A DNA stretch of 64,000 nucleotides, taken from the NCBI RefSeq assembly GCF_000787575.1, contig NW_012236509.1, forward strand, positions 413,769 through 477,768. The letters are read 5' to 3'. Shown here one piece after another: positions 52,701 to 64,000 of the stretch. Source of the stretch: Acytostelium subglobosum LB1 (lineage: Eukaryota > Evosea > Eumycetozoa > Acytosteliales > Acytosteliaceae). The position numbers were made by a program, and so were the translations under genes. The notes under the pieces are model-generated. The model made no database searches. It was not told the origin of the DNA and saw only the letters and a list, made by a program, of their open reading frames with translations. The number at the start of each line of letters is the position of its first letter. Position 1 is the first letter of the stretch.

Positions 52701-55700
52701 CCACCACCACTGTTTCCACTCAGTCGACCACTGCCAGCACTGTTGCCTCAACGACAAACAGACCAACATCGACCGTTGCCACAACAACTGTGTCCACAGC
52801 CAGCACTACCGCATCAACCTCGGCCACTGGTCCATTGACGTCAACATCGGCCACCACCACTGTGTCCACTCAGTCCACTGTTGCCAGCACAACTGTTACC
52901 ACCACTGCCAGACCAACTTCAACTACAGCCTCGACAACTTACACCACCACTGTATCAACAACTGGTGCAGGATCAACGATCACCCAGACAACTTCAGCGA
53001 CGACCACCATCACTACAACTGCCACGTCTACTGCTCCAGTGACAACAACAGTGACAACCACGGTCTCCACGCAATCAACCACCGCCAGCACTGTTGCGAG
53101 TACAGTTGCCCAAGTAACTGCCACAACAACAGTGTCCACTCAGTCGACCACTGCCAGCACCACCGTGACCATTACCGGCATGCCAACGACTGCCTCGACA
53201 ACAGTGACAACCACGGCTACAACAACTGATGCAGCATCAACCATTACACAAACAACATCGGCATCAACCACAATCTCAACAATTGCAACAAGTCCAGTGA
53301 CATCGACAACAGTGTCAACTCAATCTACCACTGCCACCACGACTGCCTCCACTACCACCATCCCAACAACCACCGCTACGACAACTTCCTCGACAACAGT
53401 GACAACCACGGCCACAACGACTGGTGCTGGATCAACGATCACTCAAACAACAACTGTAACGACCACGATCACATCGACAACAGCTACCACAACCATGTCC
53501 ACTCAGTCAACAACTGCCAGCACTGTTGCATCTACAACAGCAACCACAGCCGTATCCACTCAGTCTACCACAGCCAGTACCTCAGCATTGACCTCGACAT
53601 CGGCTACCACATCGGTGTCCACTCAGTCAACTGTTGCCAGCACGACTGTCTCCACAACCAACAGTCCCACTTCAACCACTGCCACAACGACTGTGTCAAC
53701 AACTGGTGCAGGATCGACAATTACTCAGACAACCACAGTCACGACCACGGCCTCGACAACTGTCACGTCCACAGCATCAACGACCATGACCACTACGGCA
53801 TCAACAACTGGTGAAGGATCAACGATCACTCAGACCACAACGGCCACAACCACTGTCTCTACCACTGCCACGGGCATCAGCACTGACATACTCACCTCCA
53901 CATCAGTGACAACTACAGTGTCCACTCAATCGACCACTGTCAGCACTACAGCGAGCACCGGATCACAGGCCACTGCATCAACCTCTGCCACAACAACCAT
54001 ATCCACTCAGTCCACAACCGCTAGCACGACTGTTACCACTACTGTCAGCCCAACTACCACTGCCTCGACAACCACCACTGCCTCAACCACAATGACTACA
54101 ACTGGTGAAGGATCAACGATCACACAGACCACAACGGCAACGACAGCTAGCACGTCTTCCAAACCAGGACCAACGACGACCACGGCCTCGACCACTATGA
54201 CAACCACGGTCTCGACGACTGGTGCCGGATCAACGATCACTCAGACCACAACGGCCACCACCACTGCCAGCACAACGTTCACTCCGCCCACGACCTCCAC
54301 TCATGTGCCTACGTCCACGACTGCTACTACAACAATGACCACCACGGCCAGCACCACTGGCGGAGAAGGATCCACGATCACTCAGACCACAACGGTATCA
54401 ACCACTGCTAGCACGACCTCCACTCCAACGACTGATCAAACCACAACAGACATTTCAACGTTGGTCATCACAACGACCACAAGTGATGTGACAACATCCC
54501 ATATGACATCAACCCCCACCACTGGCCCTGTAACAACGTCCATCGTTACCACTGTCAACCCAACGCCCAGGTACACAGCATCTGGCCGAGCATGGGATGC
54601 CACGGGCAGCCAAGACATGTTGATGGATCCTAAGAAGCCACTTGGCAACATCGTGTTGACTATCTTTGACGAGGCCGGATTGAACTATGGCTCACATACC
54701 ACCGATGTCAACGGATTCTACTTCTTCAAGGATCTCTCTGCAGGCCCATACTGCATCGTCGCCAGCTCAGCCGACAACACCTACACCAATGCACCATTCC
54801 TTGGTGACAACAAGTTCCAAAATGGTCGAGTCTGCTTCAAGGTAGGTCCAAACAGCATTGAAGACCTCGACGTTGCTATGATCAAGGCTGGTACCTACTA
54901 CGTACAAGGTAAGTTTGATTGATGATTGATTTGTTTGATTGATTGAGTGAGTGACTAACAGAGTCCCGTGTCATTGTAGGATTTATCTGGGATGACTCGG
55001 AGAAGAACGAGGGTATTTTGGACGCCAGCAAGTTGTTCAGTGGTGCCCTGATGATTTTGAAGGATGCCCAGGACAAGGAGGTTGGCCGTCAGAGTCCTAA
55101 ATCTGGAAAGTACATATTCAATGGACTGACTGCTGGTCAATACTGTATTGAGGGTTCCGACCCCACCGGTGTCTTCGCTCCAGGTATCTTCAAGAATGAC
55201 AACGAGTTCAACCACGGCAGATTCTGCTTCAATGCAGTCCCAAGCAAGACCAATGGACACTTTGGTATGTCACTCATTCACACTCACTTGATCAATCACT
55301 CAATCACTAACTCACTCGCTCATCCATCAATCAAAGCATTGGTCAAGCGTGAGGTCTTCACAATTGCTGGTTTTATCTGGGATGATACCAAAGATAAGAA
55401 GGGAATATTGGACATGAACAATCTGCTCATTGGTGCCACCATGAAGTTGTTTGATAACAAAGGCAATCAGCTCGATACCGTTGAGGACGCCCAAGGCTCA
55501 TATATGTTCACCGGACTCTACGCTGGTTATTACTGTGTCATTGGCCACTTCCCCAATGGCAACTACGGCCCTGGCAAGTTCCAGAACGACAACGTATTCA
55601 CAGATGGCAAGTACTGCGTCACACTCGGTCCAAGCAACAACAACGCCCACTTTGCCATGGAGTTGTTCAAGAGGACATTCGATGTCTCTGGTTATATTTG

Positions 55701-55998
55701 GGACGACACTGCTGACAACAAGGGCATTCTTGACATGAACAAGTTGCTGGACGGAGTGAGAGTCGATCTGGTCGACGAACAAGTCGTTGATATTGTTGCT
55801 CGTTCGGACACCAAAACCTTTGGAAGCTACTCATTCAAGGGTCTGGTGCCGGGCAGCTATTGTGCTCGCGCATACTATCCTGATGGATCCTACATTCCAG
55901 GCGCCAAACAAAACGACAACGTCTTCAACTCCAAAGGACAATATTGTTTCAATGTCGGTCCAGACATTGTCAATGCTCATTTGGGTATGTATCCATTC

Positions 55999-56031
<33 letters not shown>

Positions 56032-56039
56032 CTAACACC

Positions 56040-56072
<33 letters not shown>

Positions 56073-59000
56073 AGCTATGATCGTTAGACCAACTTATGAA
56101 GTGTCAGGAATAATATGGGACGACACACTGCGCAAGCAAGGCATCTTGGATGAGTCTGCCAAGTTGGACGGTGTCAAACTGCAACTATTTGATTCTTCTG
56201 AGCTAAGCAACATTGTCCGAACCATCGACTATGCCGAGGGAGGCTACAAGTTCACTGGCCTCATCGATGGCGACTACTGTATCGTCGCGTCAATGCCAGG
56301 CGATCGCTTCAAGCCCCTTCCCAAGAAGGGCGACAACGTCTTTGACGATGGCAAGTTCTGTTTCGTGGTCGGACCATCCATCACCAATGCACATCTGGCC
56401 ATGGAAAGGACATCGTTCAATGTCCGCGGTTTCATTTGGGACGACTCCGAGACCAATGTTGGTATCTTGGACAGGAGCAGGCCACTGGGAGGCATCACCA
56501 TGGATCTCATCAGCAGCCTTGGCAACGTCATCACGTCACAGAGTGGCCTAAGTGGTGACTATGCATTCGACAACATCAAGCCAGGCCTCTACTGTCTCAA
56601 GGGATCTCGCCCAGATGGTACATACCAATATGGTCGCTTCATGAACGACAACAAGTTCAACAGGGGCGAGTACTGCTTCACAGTCGGACCAGACATTGAC
56701 GACGCCCACTACGCCGGCGTCAAGATCTTCAAGCTCACTGTCGACTCTTGGGATGACACCGCTGATAACCTGGGTGTCTACAACGAGGCCAAGAGAATGA
56801 TTGGAACCAAGTTTAACATTAGAGATGGTGAAGGAAACTCAGTACAGAGCTCATCACCTCCCACCGGCCTCCTTGAGATCAATCTCGTACAGGGCAGGTA
56901 CTGTATCACAGCATCCACCCCAGACGGTCGCTACTCCTATTCCAAGGTCAGGAACGAGAATGACTTTGACGACTCTGGCAAGTTCTGCTTCGATCTTAAC
57001 AAGGACACTAGAGCCAAGGCTGGTATGTATATTGATTGATTGATCGATAGGGTGACATCTCATCACCCCCCACCCCCCAGTTACTGGATACTGATCCTCG
57101 TCACCCCCATCCACTCAATCAATCACATATAGCATTCGTCAGAACCAAGTTTGATGTTTCGGGATTCACTTGGGATGACTCGGCCAACAACTTGGGCAAC
57201 TTGGACAGGAGCAAGCCTCTGGGAGGCGTCCGCATGGAGCTCACAAACAATGGAGGCAACACATTCACTCAGACCTTGAACAATGTCAAGGGAGACTACA
57301 AATTCACTAAGGTCCCCGCCGGCGACTACTGTCTCACTGCATCCATCCCCGACGGCTCCTACCAACCGGGCAAGTTCGCCAACGACAACAAGTTTAACAA
57401 GGGCAAATACTGCTTCACTGTTGGTCCCGATAGCGTCACCAATGCAAACTTTGGCGGTGTCAAGGTATTCACAATCCAGTTCAATGCATGGGATGACACT
57501 GAGAACAAGGATGGATACTACAGAGTTGAGAGGAATCTGGACAATGTCTACGTCGATCTGAAGACCTCTGCTGGCAACCTGGTTGCCAGACAAATTACCT
57601 TAAGGAATGGCACCACCTTCACTGCGCCACAAGGTAGCTACTGTTTGCAAGCGACCCACGCAGATTTCATTCCATTAAGTGTCCGTGCGCATGACAACGT
57701 CTTTGACAGCTCTGGAAGGTACTGCTTCACTCTCGACCGCAACATCGAACCAAAGGCCGGTAAGTTTATATATTCAAACATGGTCTGATCGTTCGTAATT
57801 CATTCATACTCACGCAATCAATCATGACAGCATTCATCAAGTCCAAGTTCACCATTGCTGGTTTCTGTTGGGATGATTCGTTGAAGGACGAAGGATTCCT
57901 AAACAAGTCCAGACCTCTGGGTGGAATGACAATCAATCTCTTTGACGTCAACTACAAGTTGATCAAGACACTAAATGATGTGAGTGGAGAATACGCCTTC
58001 ACAGGTCTTCCAGCTAGCCAGTACTGTGTTGAGGCCTACCGCGAAGATGGAACTTACATCCCAGGACGCCACAGAAATGATATGAGTTTCCTCGAGAAAC
58101 AGCATTGTGTTAGCCTTGGATTCCCAGACGATGTTCTTGATGCTCACTATGGTATGTAATGTGTGACACTCTCCCCCACTGACAATCAGTCAAACGACTA
58201 ATCACCCTCCCACCCGTGATCATCCATCCACCACCACAATTAATAGCTGGTCTCAAGAAGCTCAGGGTCACAATGAATGTTTGGAACGACACTATTGACA
58301 ATCAAGGCATATATGACAGCAAGTTGCTAATGTCTGGTGCCAAGGTCGAGTTGACGAATGATCAAAACATATTGATTGACAGCTACATCACTACCGGCAA
58401 ACCAATCATCTACACGCTCGGTGCTGGTGGTTTGTACTGCTTCAATATCACATACCCATACGTCGACTATCCAGACTACGTCCCATCCACCAAAGGAAAC
58501 GACAACATCATTGACAATACTGGAAAGTATTGTTTCCGCGCTACTCAAGACGTTGACCTTCATGCCGGTAAGTTATATATATTACACATTCAATCATTCA
58601 TTCGTCGTATCAGACGCTGACCATAACCCCCTCTCCTCATTCCCAAAGCATTCGTCGTTGCTCCTAGATACATGGTGCGAGGCACTATCTGGGATGATAC
58701 CAAAGACAACTTGGGTATACTTGACAAGTCGAGAGTGTTGTCCGGTGTACGTATGATTCTCAAGGACAGGAGAGGCAGAGACCTGTTGACATTGGACACG
58801 ACTGGTGGAGAGTACTACTACTTCCGCGATCTGCGTGCTGGTCAATACTGTATCCTCGGTACAAAGATTGGTGGCGGCTACTGGCCATCAGAGACCAGGA
58901 CTGACAACAAGTATGACACCAATGGTTACTACTGCTTCGAGATCACCTCTGATATTCTGGACGCCAACTATGGTTTCATCAAGAGATGGAGAGTCCAGGG

Positions 59001-59367
59001 ATCGGTCTGGGATGACACAGCCGCAAGACAAGGAAAGATGGACTACTCCAAGCTACTCGTGGGCGGCACGGTCACTCAGACGTCCCCCGCAGGCACCTCA
59101 TCAAAGGAGGTCATCCACTCGTACTACTTCTACTTTGATGGCGACCACCCCAACGTCTGTCTAACAATCTCACAACCAGGCTACTCACCACTGGGCATTA
59201 TCCAGAATGACAATGCCTATGACAGCAATGGCAAGGTTTGCTACAATGTCGACAAGGATTATCTTGGTGCTGGTGCAGGTATGTTATCAACAATCCATCA
59301 TAGTCTATCAATCAATCAGTGACTAACACTTACTCCTTCCATCAACACAGCGATGATAAAGAAATAA
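46757..59367 (+). CDS. Giant secreted colossin-like protein with mucin-type Thr/Ser domain
   Basis: Ten exons: 46757-46820, 46977-54908, 54980-55264, 55337-55984, 56075-57022, 57133-57759, 57831-58151, 58247-58567, 58649-59278 and 59351-59367. Every intron is phase 1. Protein 3930 aa. Signal peptide MKNIAILLILLLGLCCCLVV, then a Cys-rich module (CGQVNCQADQVCCGQ ... CFDKCRFRNC), about 2450 residues of Thr/Ser/Ala/Val repeat (about 23 copies of the GxGSTITQTT motif) and 13 SdrD/Cna-B-like modules of about 105 residues. Module landmarks: IWDDTxDNxGILD, G-x-Y-x-FTGLxAGxYC, PDGxYxPGxFxNDNxF and YCFxVGP. Modules per exon from exon 2: 1, 1, 2, 3, 2, 1, 1, 2. It ends AMIKK with no anchor. The module type is that of Dictyostelium colossins. 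The mucin part is a likely O-glycosylation platform. Probably an extracellular-matrix or sheath protein (inference). Confidence 0.9.
47138..54560 (+). repeat. 7.4-kb coding tandem repeat (Thr/Ser mucin-like)
   Basis: Degenerate repeats of about 200-270 bp inside exon 2, built from TQSTTAST, TTTVSTQST, RPTSTT and GAGSTITQTT blocks. Copies towards the 3' end (after about 53150) are more diverged than those in the middle, which fits central expansion by unequal exchange. Val-rich antisense frames and other sense frames stay open as a by-product. Confidence 0.92.
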
Positions 59368-60026
59368 TAATCCACACTGATTATTACGCCATATTTTATT
59401 TTACTTCAATCAAATCACTCAATCAAATCAATCAATCAATCAAATAAACAATATTTAACTACCACCACCTACTTAATTAAGATTGGGTTCTATTCCATCC
59501 CGTCTACTATTATGATGAATCATCAACACCTATTTCAGAGGTCACTTATCATTCTCCTACGACAAGTCAAAGAAGGAAGCTTACTATTCCAATGACTTCT
59601 CTACCAGGGCTACTTTGATGTTCATCCATCACTCATTCTTCAAGATGACACCAAATTGAACAGCTATTACCACTACCAATGGGTAGTCATACCTTCAATC
59701 TAATCACATCGTGCTGTGATCACTTTCAATCAGTCTCCGACTGAGATATTTTTTTATCCATCTCCTTTTTTCAAAGTTTTTGACTCTGCAGAGGCCAACA
59801 GGGTACGAAACAATTGAGCCCAAACAGGACAGATGGCCCTGGACTAAACACGAATTGCAACACCCCACGCAGCAAAGGCCTTGCTTGAGGTGGTCCCCGA
59901 AGGTCACATGGTCATTACCATCATCATTCACCATATGTTATCATCCATTACTAGTACAACAGATACAGACATTCATAGATACATAGACATATATATAGAG
60001 AGAAAGAGACAGAACACATCAATACC
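59368..60026. other. Intergenic region before the DENN gene
   Basis: AATC repeats at 59407-59440. Short frames at 59704-59986 on both strands have no recognisable similarity. The promoter of the DENN gene lies here, with TATATATAG at 59991-59999 just before the leader. Confidence 0.5.
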
Positions 60027-63000
60027 ATGTGTGACGAGCCGACTACAAAGTCTCCAGCATCCTCATTCTTGAGTATTGGACATCCATCAGCATCAGTATC
60101 AGCATCTTCATTAGGATCAGTTGTTATTGATAATGGAAACCTTGGTTTGGGCAGCAATAATAGTAGTAGCAGTAGCATGAGCAATAGTGGTGGCGGTCCA
60201 CCATCCAACCTGCGATTGGTCGATTATTATATAGTATGCGCAATGAATCGATCCATTGTTACCAACTCGTTGGAGAAACCATATCAAGTGGAGATCATCG
60301 AGCGATTCCCCGCGCACAATCACGAGAATGTAGCATTGCCGCCTCATATATGGATGTTCTGCTTCCCCACAGGTCTATACATTAAGAAGGAGCCGCTCGA
60401 GCCGGCCCTATCAACATACTGTCTCACAGAACTAGACGGCGCAAGATTCTACGCAGCATCCCTTGTATATTACTCTCAACTTCCGCCAGAGCATATTGTA
60501 CGTACATTATATTATGCGTGGGTGGCTGTCAAACATGTTGTCACCCTTTGACTGACACTATCGCCTCGCCACACCACACACATCTCTGCGCCAACAACTC
60601 GCCACTATACGACCCATCACACCACAACTACAGGAGGAATACAACATATCACTATACTCGCCAGTGTCTATTAACTTACTGTCGCGATACCCTTGTTACA
60701 ATATATTGAAGGAGATATTGTGCTACATTCATCGCTCAACGCTAGAGCAACAGAGACATGCACTGCCCTTCGAAAGACTAATCTCCAATATCATCTATGA
60801 TTTGCCGCGACCCGTTTCTGGCTACCAATTCAACTTTGTTCTGCCGACACTGTCTGCGTTTCCCACGCAGCAGACGCGCTTCATCTACAGCCTGCCAAGC
60901 TGCTTGACGCTGCCTCAGGTCGACGTGCCATTCACGTTCATCTTCAACATACTTGGCATACAGGGCGTTCTCAAACTACTGTCACTGGTACTCTATGAGC
61001 GCAAGCTGTTGTTCCTCTCCTCAAACGACTCGCTGCTCACCATTGCATGCGAGACCATCACCAATCTACTCTATCCATTCGTCTGGCCACATGTATTCAT
61101 ACCAATCCTACCGACTATTCTGATCGACTTCCTCCAAGCGCCCACTCCCTTCATCGTTGGCATGCATTACGACAAGGGCAAGGACTTCAGGATCGACAAC
61201 AACGATGTATGTTTCGTACAAGTAATCCATGAGTCAGTCCATGAACATCCACTCACCCTCCCTCCATCTATCAAACGATCCATCACAACAGATTACTATA
61301 ATCAATCTAGATCAACAGACTATTACTATACCAAGTGCAATCACACTTCCACAGCTACCCGAACAGCAATTGAAGCAACTGTACAAACGACTCAACTTGA
61401 TACTTTATCCGGCGATGGCCAATGTCAGTGTGGCCTATCCAGCCTCGACAACGGCCTCATCCGGCATCTCAATGGACGATCAGATACGCGCGGCATTCAT
61501 GGATTTCTTCCTGGCATTCTTCAACGATGTCAACTCTTATCGCTACCTCCTGAGGAAGTATCCCAAGCCCATCACATCATTCAACACATCATCATTCCTA
61601 ATGAAGAACCAGAACACTGAAGTTGTTGTAAGTACCCGCTGATCAGCGTGAGTCGGTGATTGATTGGAGCATCCATATACTGATTGATCAATTGCCATCT
61701 CTTGTAGAACTTCCTCACGGACCTCATTGAGACATCGGCGGTCACAAGATTCCTCGATCAGAATCAAGAGAACACATCATTCTTCTATCATATCTGTCAG
61801 CTTCATCTACAAGAGACCACGAGGACACTGTCAACAACAAGTCAGACAGCATCATTCTATGACACAATCATTGGACACTTGTCGCGTGTCAACAAGTCAC
61901 GGATCGGAACATTGGAGGAAGTGACAATTCCTCTTCCAGACGATGCAGATCTGTCAACAGAGACGGCGACCACGATCACCACTGGCGAAGTGGGAATGAA
62001 TGGAGATAGAGACACACCAGCGTACTCATACACATACGACCTCATGAAAGAGTTGGACGAGGAGAATTTCTCGCGTCGCATACCATTCTCTGTTCAGATG
62101 TCACACATTCGACACCAGCGACCATTGTCTATCACAGCAAAGCCTGTTTCCCCATCACCTATGCTTGCACCAGAGTCCACTACAACTGCAACAGAGTCTC
62201 TCAAACATGGATTCTTTGGAAGCAAACTTAGTGAGAGTCACTTCCGCCGAGGATCACTCTTCAAGAGCTCACCTCAATCCACCATTGTGTTGGCCAACTA
62301 CCAACAGAGTCAAGTGGCACAGCTCTCAATCACATTGAGTGAGGACCAAGAGGTGTTGAAAGACTTTATCGATGGATACATCGATCTGATCTTTGATGAA
62401 GATGAAGGCTCGACCACCGTGGACTTGGAACATCAGAACTTACTTTTCAACATCTTTGCCATCCGTCGTAGTCGTCACTACTTTGTCGAATCACTGGCGA
62501 CCATCTCCTCCAAGAAGTCATTCACATTTGGCAACTGGCGACTCTTCCTCCTCGTCGAGATCATCAAAAAGATCTTCAACGAGTGCGACAAGTCTGCGGA
62601 CTTCAAGACTGCCTCCACCCTGCTCATTCGTATCAAGGAGTTCTACTACAAGGACAACACAAACCTCGAGCCACTCTATGTACGTCCTCCCATCATTCAC
62701 TCATTCAATCAATTCACTAACTTCAAACCAACATCATTCATATAGAACCACTTCATCAATCTGTCACTTTGGAAGAATGTCCACTTCTGGGAGTCATCAT
62801 TCTTTGATTCCGTGCAGTCGTTGCGACGAGAGAAGCTTGGCAGCGTGTTCAACGATCAGACACTTGATGATTGGGAGACACATTCAGCTGAGAAGCAGCG
62901 CACATTGATTGAGACTGAGGAGGACATACTCTTCACATCTTTGAGTGCCTTCTCACTCCAGATGATTAAGCTCAAGGTGTCCACAGTGGAGATTGGTCGA

Positions 63001-64000
63001 TTCGTCAGCAAGATGTCCGTTCTGACGTCTCTTAGCGATGAACACTCACAAACACTTACCGAGCTCATTACCAAAATGTACAAAGCACAAGCCATCGAGT
63101 TCCAGACAGCCGTACCCTCGACCTTATTTGTATGTTTGATCGCCACTTACTCATCCACTCATTTGCTCATTCACTTACTCATACTCTCTCAACAAACAGA
63201 ACAAGTCAGACATCAAATATTTCACAGCATCAATGCGAAGGAACATTGAGATTGAGAAGGAAGGCGCAAAGCAGATTTATACAAAGCTCATTCAGATCAA
63301 GAGGAAGGAAACGCCACAAACCGGAGATGAGAGGTCACATGATGTCCCGGAGTACCTCGAGACCACCATCAACAATGTGATTGATACCTCGTCAGAGAAG
63401 AGGGACGGATACTCAGTAACGACTCTCAAAGGAAGCAAGGCGGGCATAACTTGTGTGGCGATACACAATCAACCAAAGTGTATACTAAGCGGCGATCTGA
63501 GTGGAACGATCATGGTGTGGAACTATGAAGATGGAAGACATCTCCAGAAACTGTCCAATCACAAGGACAGCGTAAGCTGCATAGGCATTGGCGACTATGA
63601 TGTGTTTGCCAGTGGCTCCAGAGATAAGACGCTGCGACTTTGGAACTGTAATGAGAGTGAGTGGAACTGCGTATCCACACTTCAAGAACACACATCCGAG
63701 ATATCATGTCTGGAGATGAAGCGTAATACTGTCCTCACTGGCTCATATGATAGTACTGTCATTGTAAGTAACCTACCATTTATCCAGGTACCATGCGATA
63801 GGTCTAACATTATCATACTAGATGTGGGACGTAAGAACAAACAGGAAGATCAAGACATTCACAGGTCACAAGCAGAATATCCTATCGATTGCGATTGGAG
63901 GCGTTGGGGATACGTTGGCTGTATCCACATCTTGTGATACAACCAGCAAGATTTGGGACTTGAGAACACTCAAGTGCCTACACTCATTGAGCGCACACAA
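60027..64000 (+). CDS. DENN-domain Rab-GEF with C-terminal WD40 repeats (3' end outside window)
   Basis: Seven exons seen: 60027-60497, 60634-61206, 61292-61627, 61708-62679, 62746-63129, 63200-63763 and 63822 to the window end. All introns are phase 0. The uDENN part has LRLVDYYIVCAMNR and ALPPHIWMFCFPTGLYI. cDENN has FIYSLPSCLTLPQVDVPF, LLSLVLYERKLLFLSS and FIPILPTILIDFLQAPTPFI. dDENN follows with AAFMDFFLAFFNDVNSYRY. After a helical linker, WD40 repeats start at GSKAGITCVAIHNQPKC (SGDLSGTIMVWN, ASGSRDKTLRLWN, TGSYDSTVIMWD). DENN plus WD40 is the architecture of plant SCD1 and animal DENND3, which activate Rab GTPases in membrane traffic and autophagy. The N-terminus is Ser/Asn-rich. Confidence 0.9.

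Noticed and set aside
47176-54240. Many Val-rich open frames on the minus strand
   Set aside because: Antisense readings of the ACC/ACA/GTT-rich mucin repeat, all with the same composition and no splice or promoter support.
1-64000. CRISPR arrays, bacterial operons, ribosome binding sites
   Set aside because: The sequence is eukaryotic, with spliceosomal introns throughout; tandem repeats present are microsatellites or coding repeats without spacers.

Overview
The window looks like nuclear DNA of a dictyostelid social amoeba. Two genes carry FNIP repeats and one giant gene carries colossin-type modules. Other signs are Q, N and S homopolymer runs, short AT-rich introns with GTAAGT or GTATGT donors, AATAAA signals, and (AATC)n/(CATT)n tetranucleotides in introns and spacers. 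Single Ns and one 100-N scaffold gap show a draft assembly. I did not assign a species.

Layout. 1-2.4 kb: 3' part of a hAT DNA transposon. 2.7-5.3 kb: a divergent eEF2 paralogue. 5.4-7.0 kb: a FNIP-repeat gene with broken frame. 7.4-17.8 kb: compact housekeeping genes, several of them small or intron-split: prolyl 4-hydroxylase, a short mitochondrial membrane protein, a Qc-SNARE, RAMP4/SERP1, bL31m, a mitochondrial K+/H+ exchange-related protein, a tail-anchored TPR protein and a second FNIP gene. 17.8-28.3 kb: two tandem paralogues, each fusing a Sen1/senataxin-type SF1 helicase to a Cid1-type terminal uridylyltransferase, with a small secreted orphan gene between them. 28.8-36.4 kb: amidohydrolase, ankyrin protein, a second copy of the secreted orphan and a TALE homeobox gene with a 2.35-kb upstream spacer. 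38.7-43.7 kb: enolase-phosphatase E1, MCM7 and an unknown two-exon gene. 43.8-45.8 kb: a PIF/Harbinger-like transposon with recognisable terminal inverted repeats and the scaffold gap. 46.8-59.4 kb: a 10-exon gene for a predicted 3930-residue secreted protein with about 2450 residues of Thr/Ser mucin-like repeat and 13 SdrD/Cna-B-like modules. 60.0-64.0 kb: the 5' part of a DENN + WD40 Rab-GEF gene.

The most interesting system is the Sen1-TUTase fusion. It puts an RNA/DNA helicase of the transcription-termination/R-loop class and a 3'-tailing enzyme on one polypeptide. Both copies keep their catalytic residues and share three phase-0 introns. The next strongest observations are the eEF2 paralogue, whose diphthamide loop reads H-R-R-C-G-Q instead of H-R-G-G-G-Q, and the colossin-like gene built from symmetric phase 1-1 exons. 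Most ORF-like stretches opposite repetitive coding sequence are artefacts and were left out. Exon boundaries below were derived by hand from splice signals and reading-frame continuity, without transcript data.
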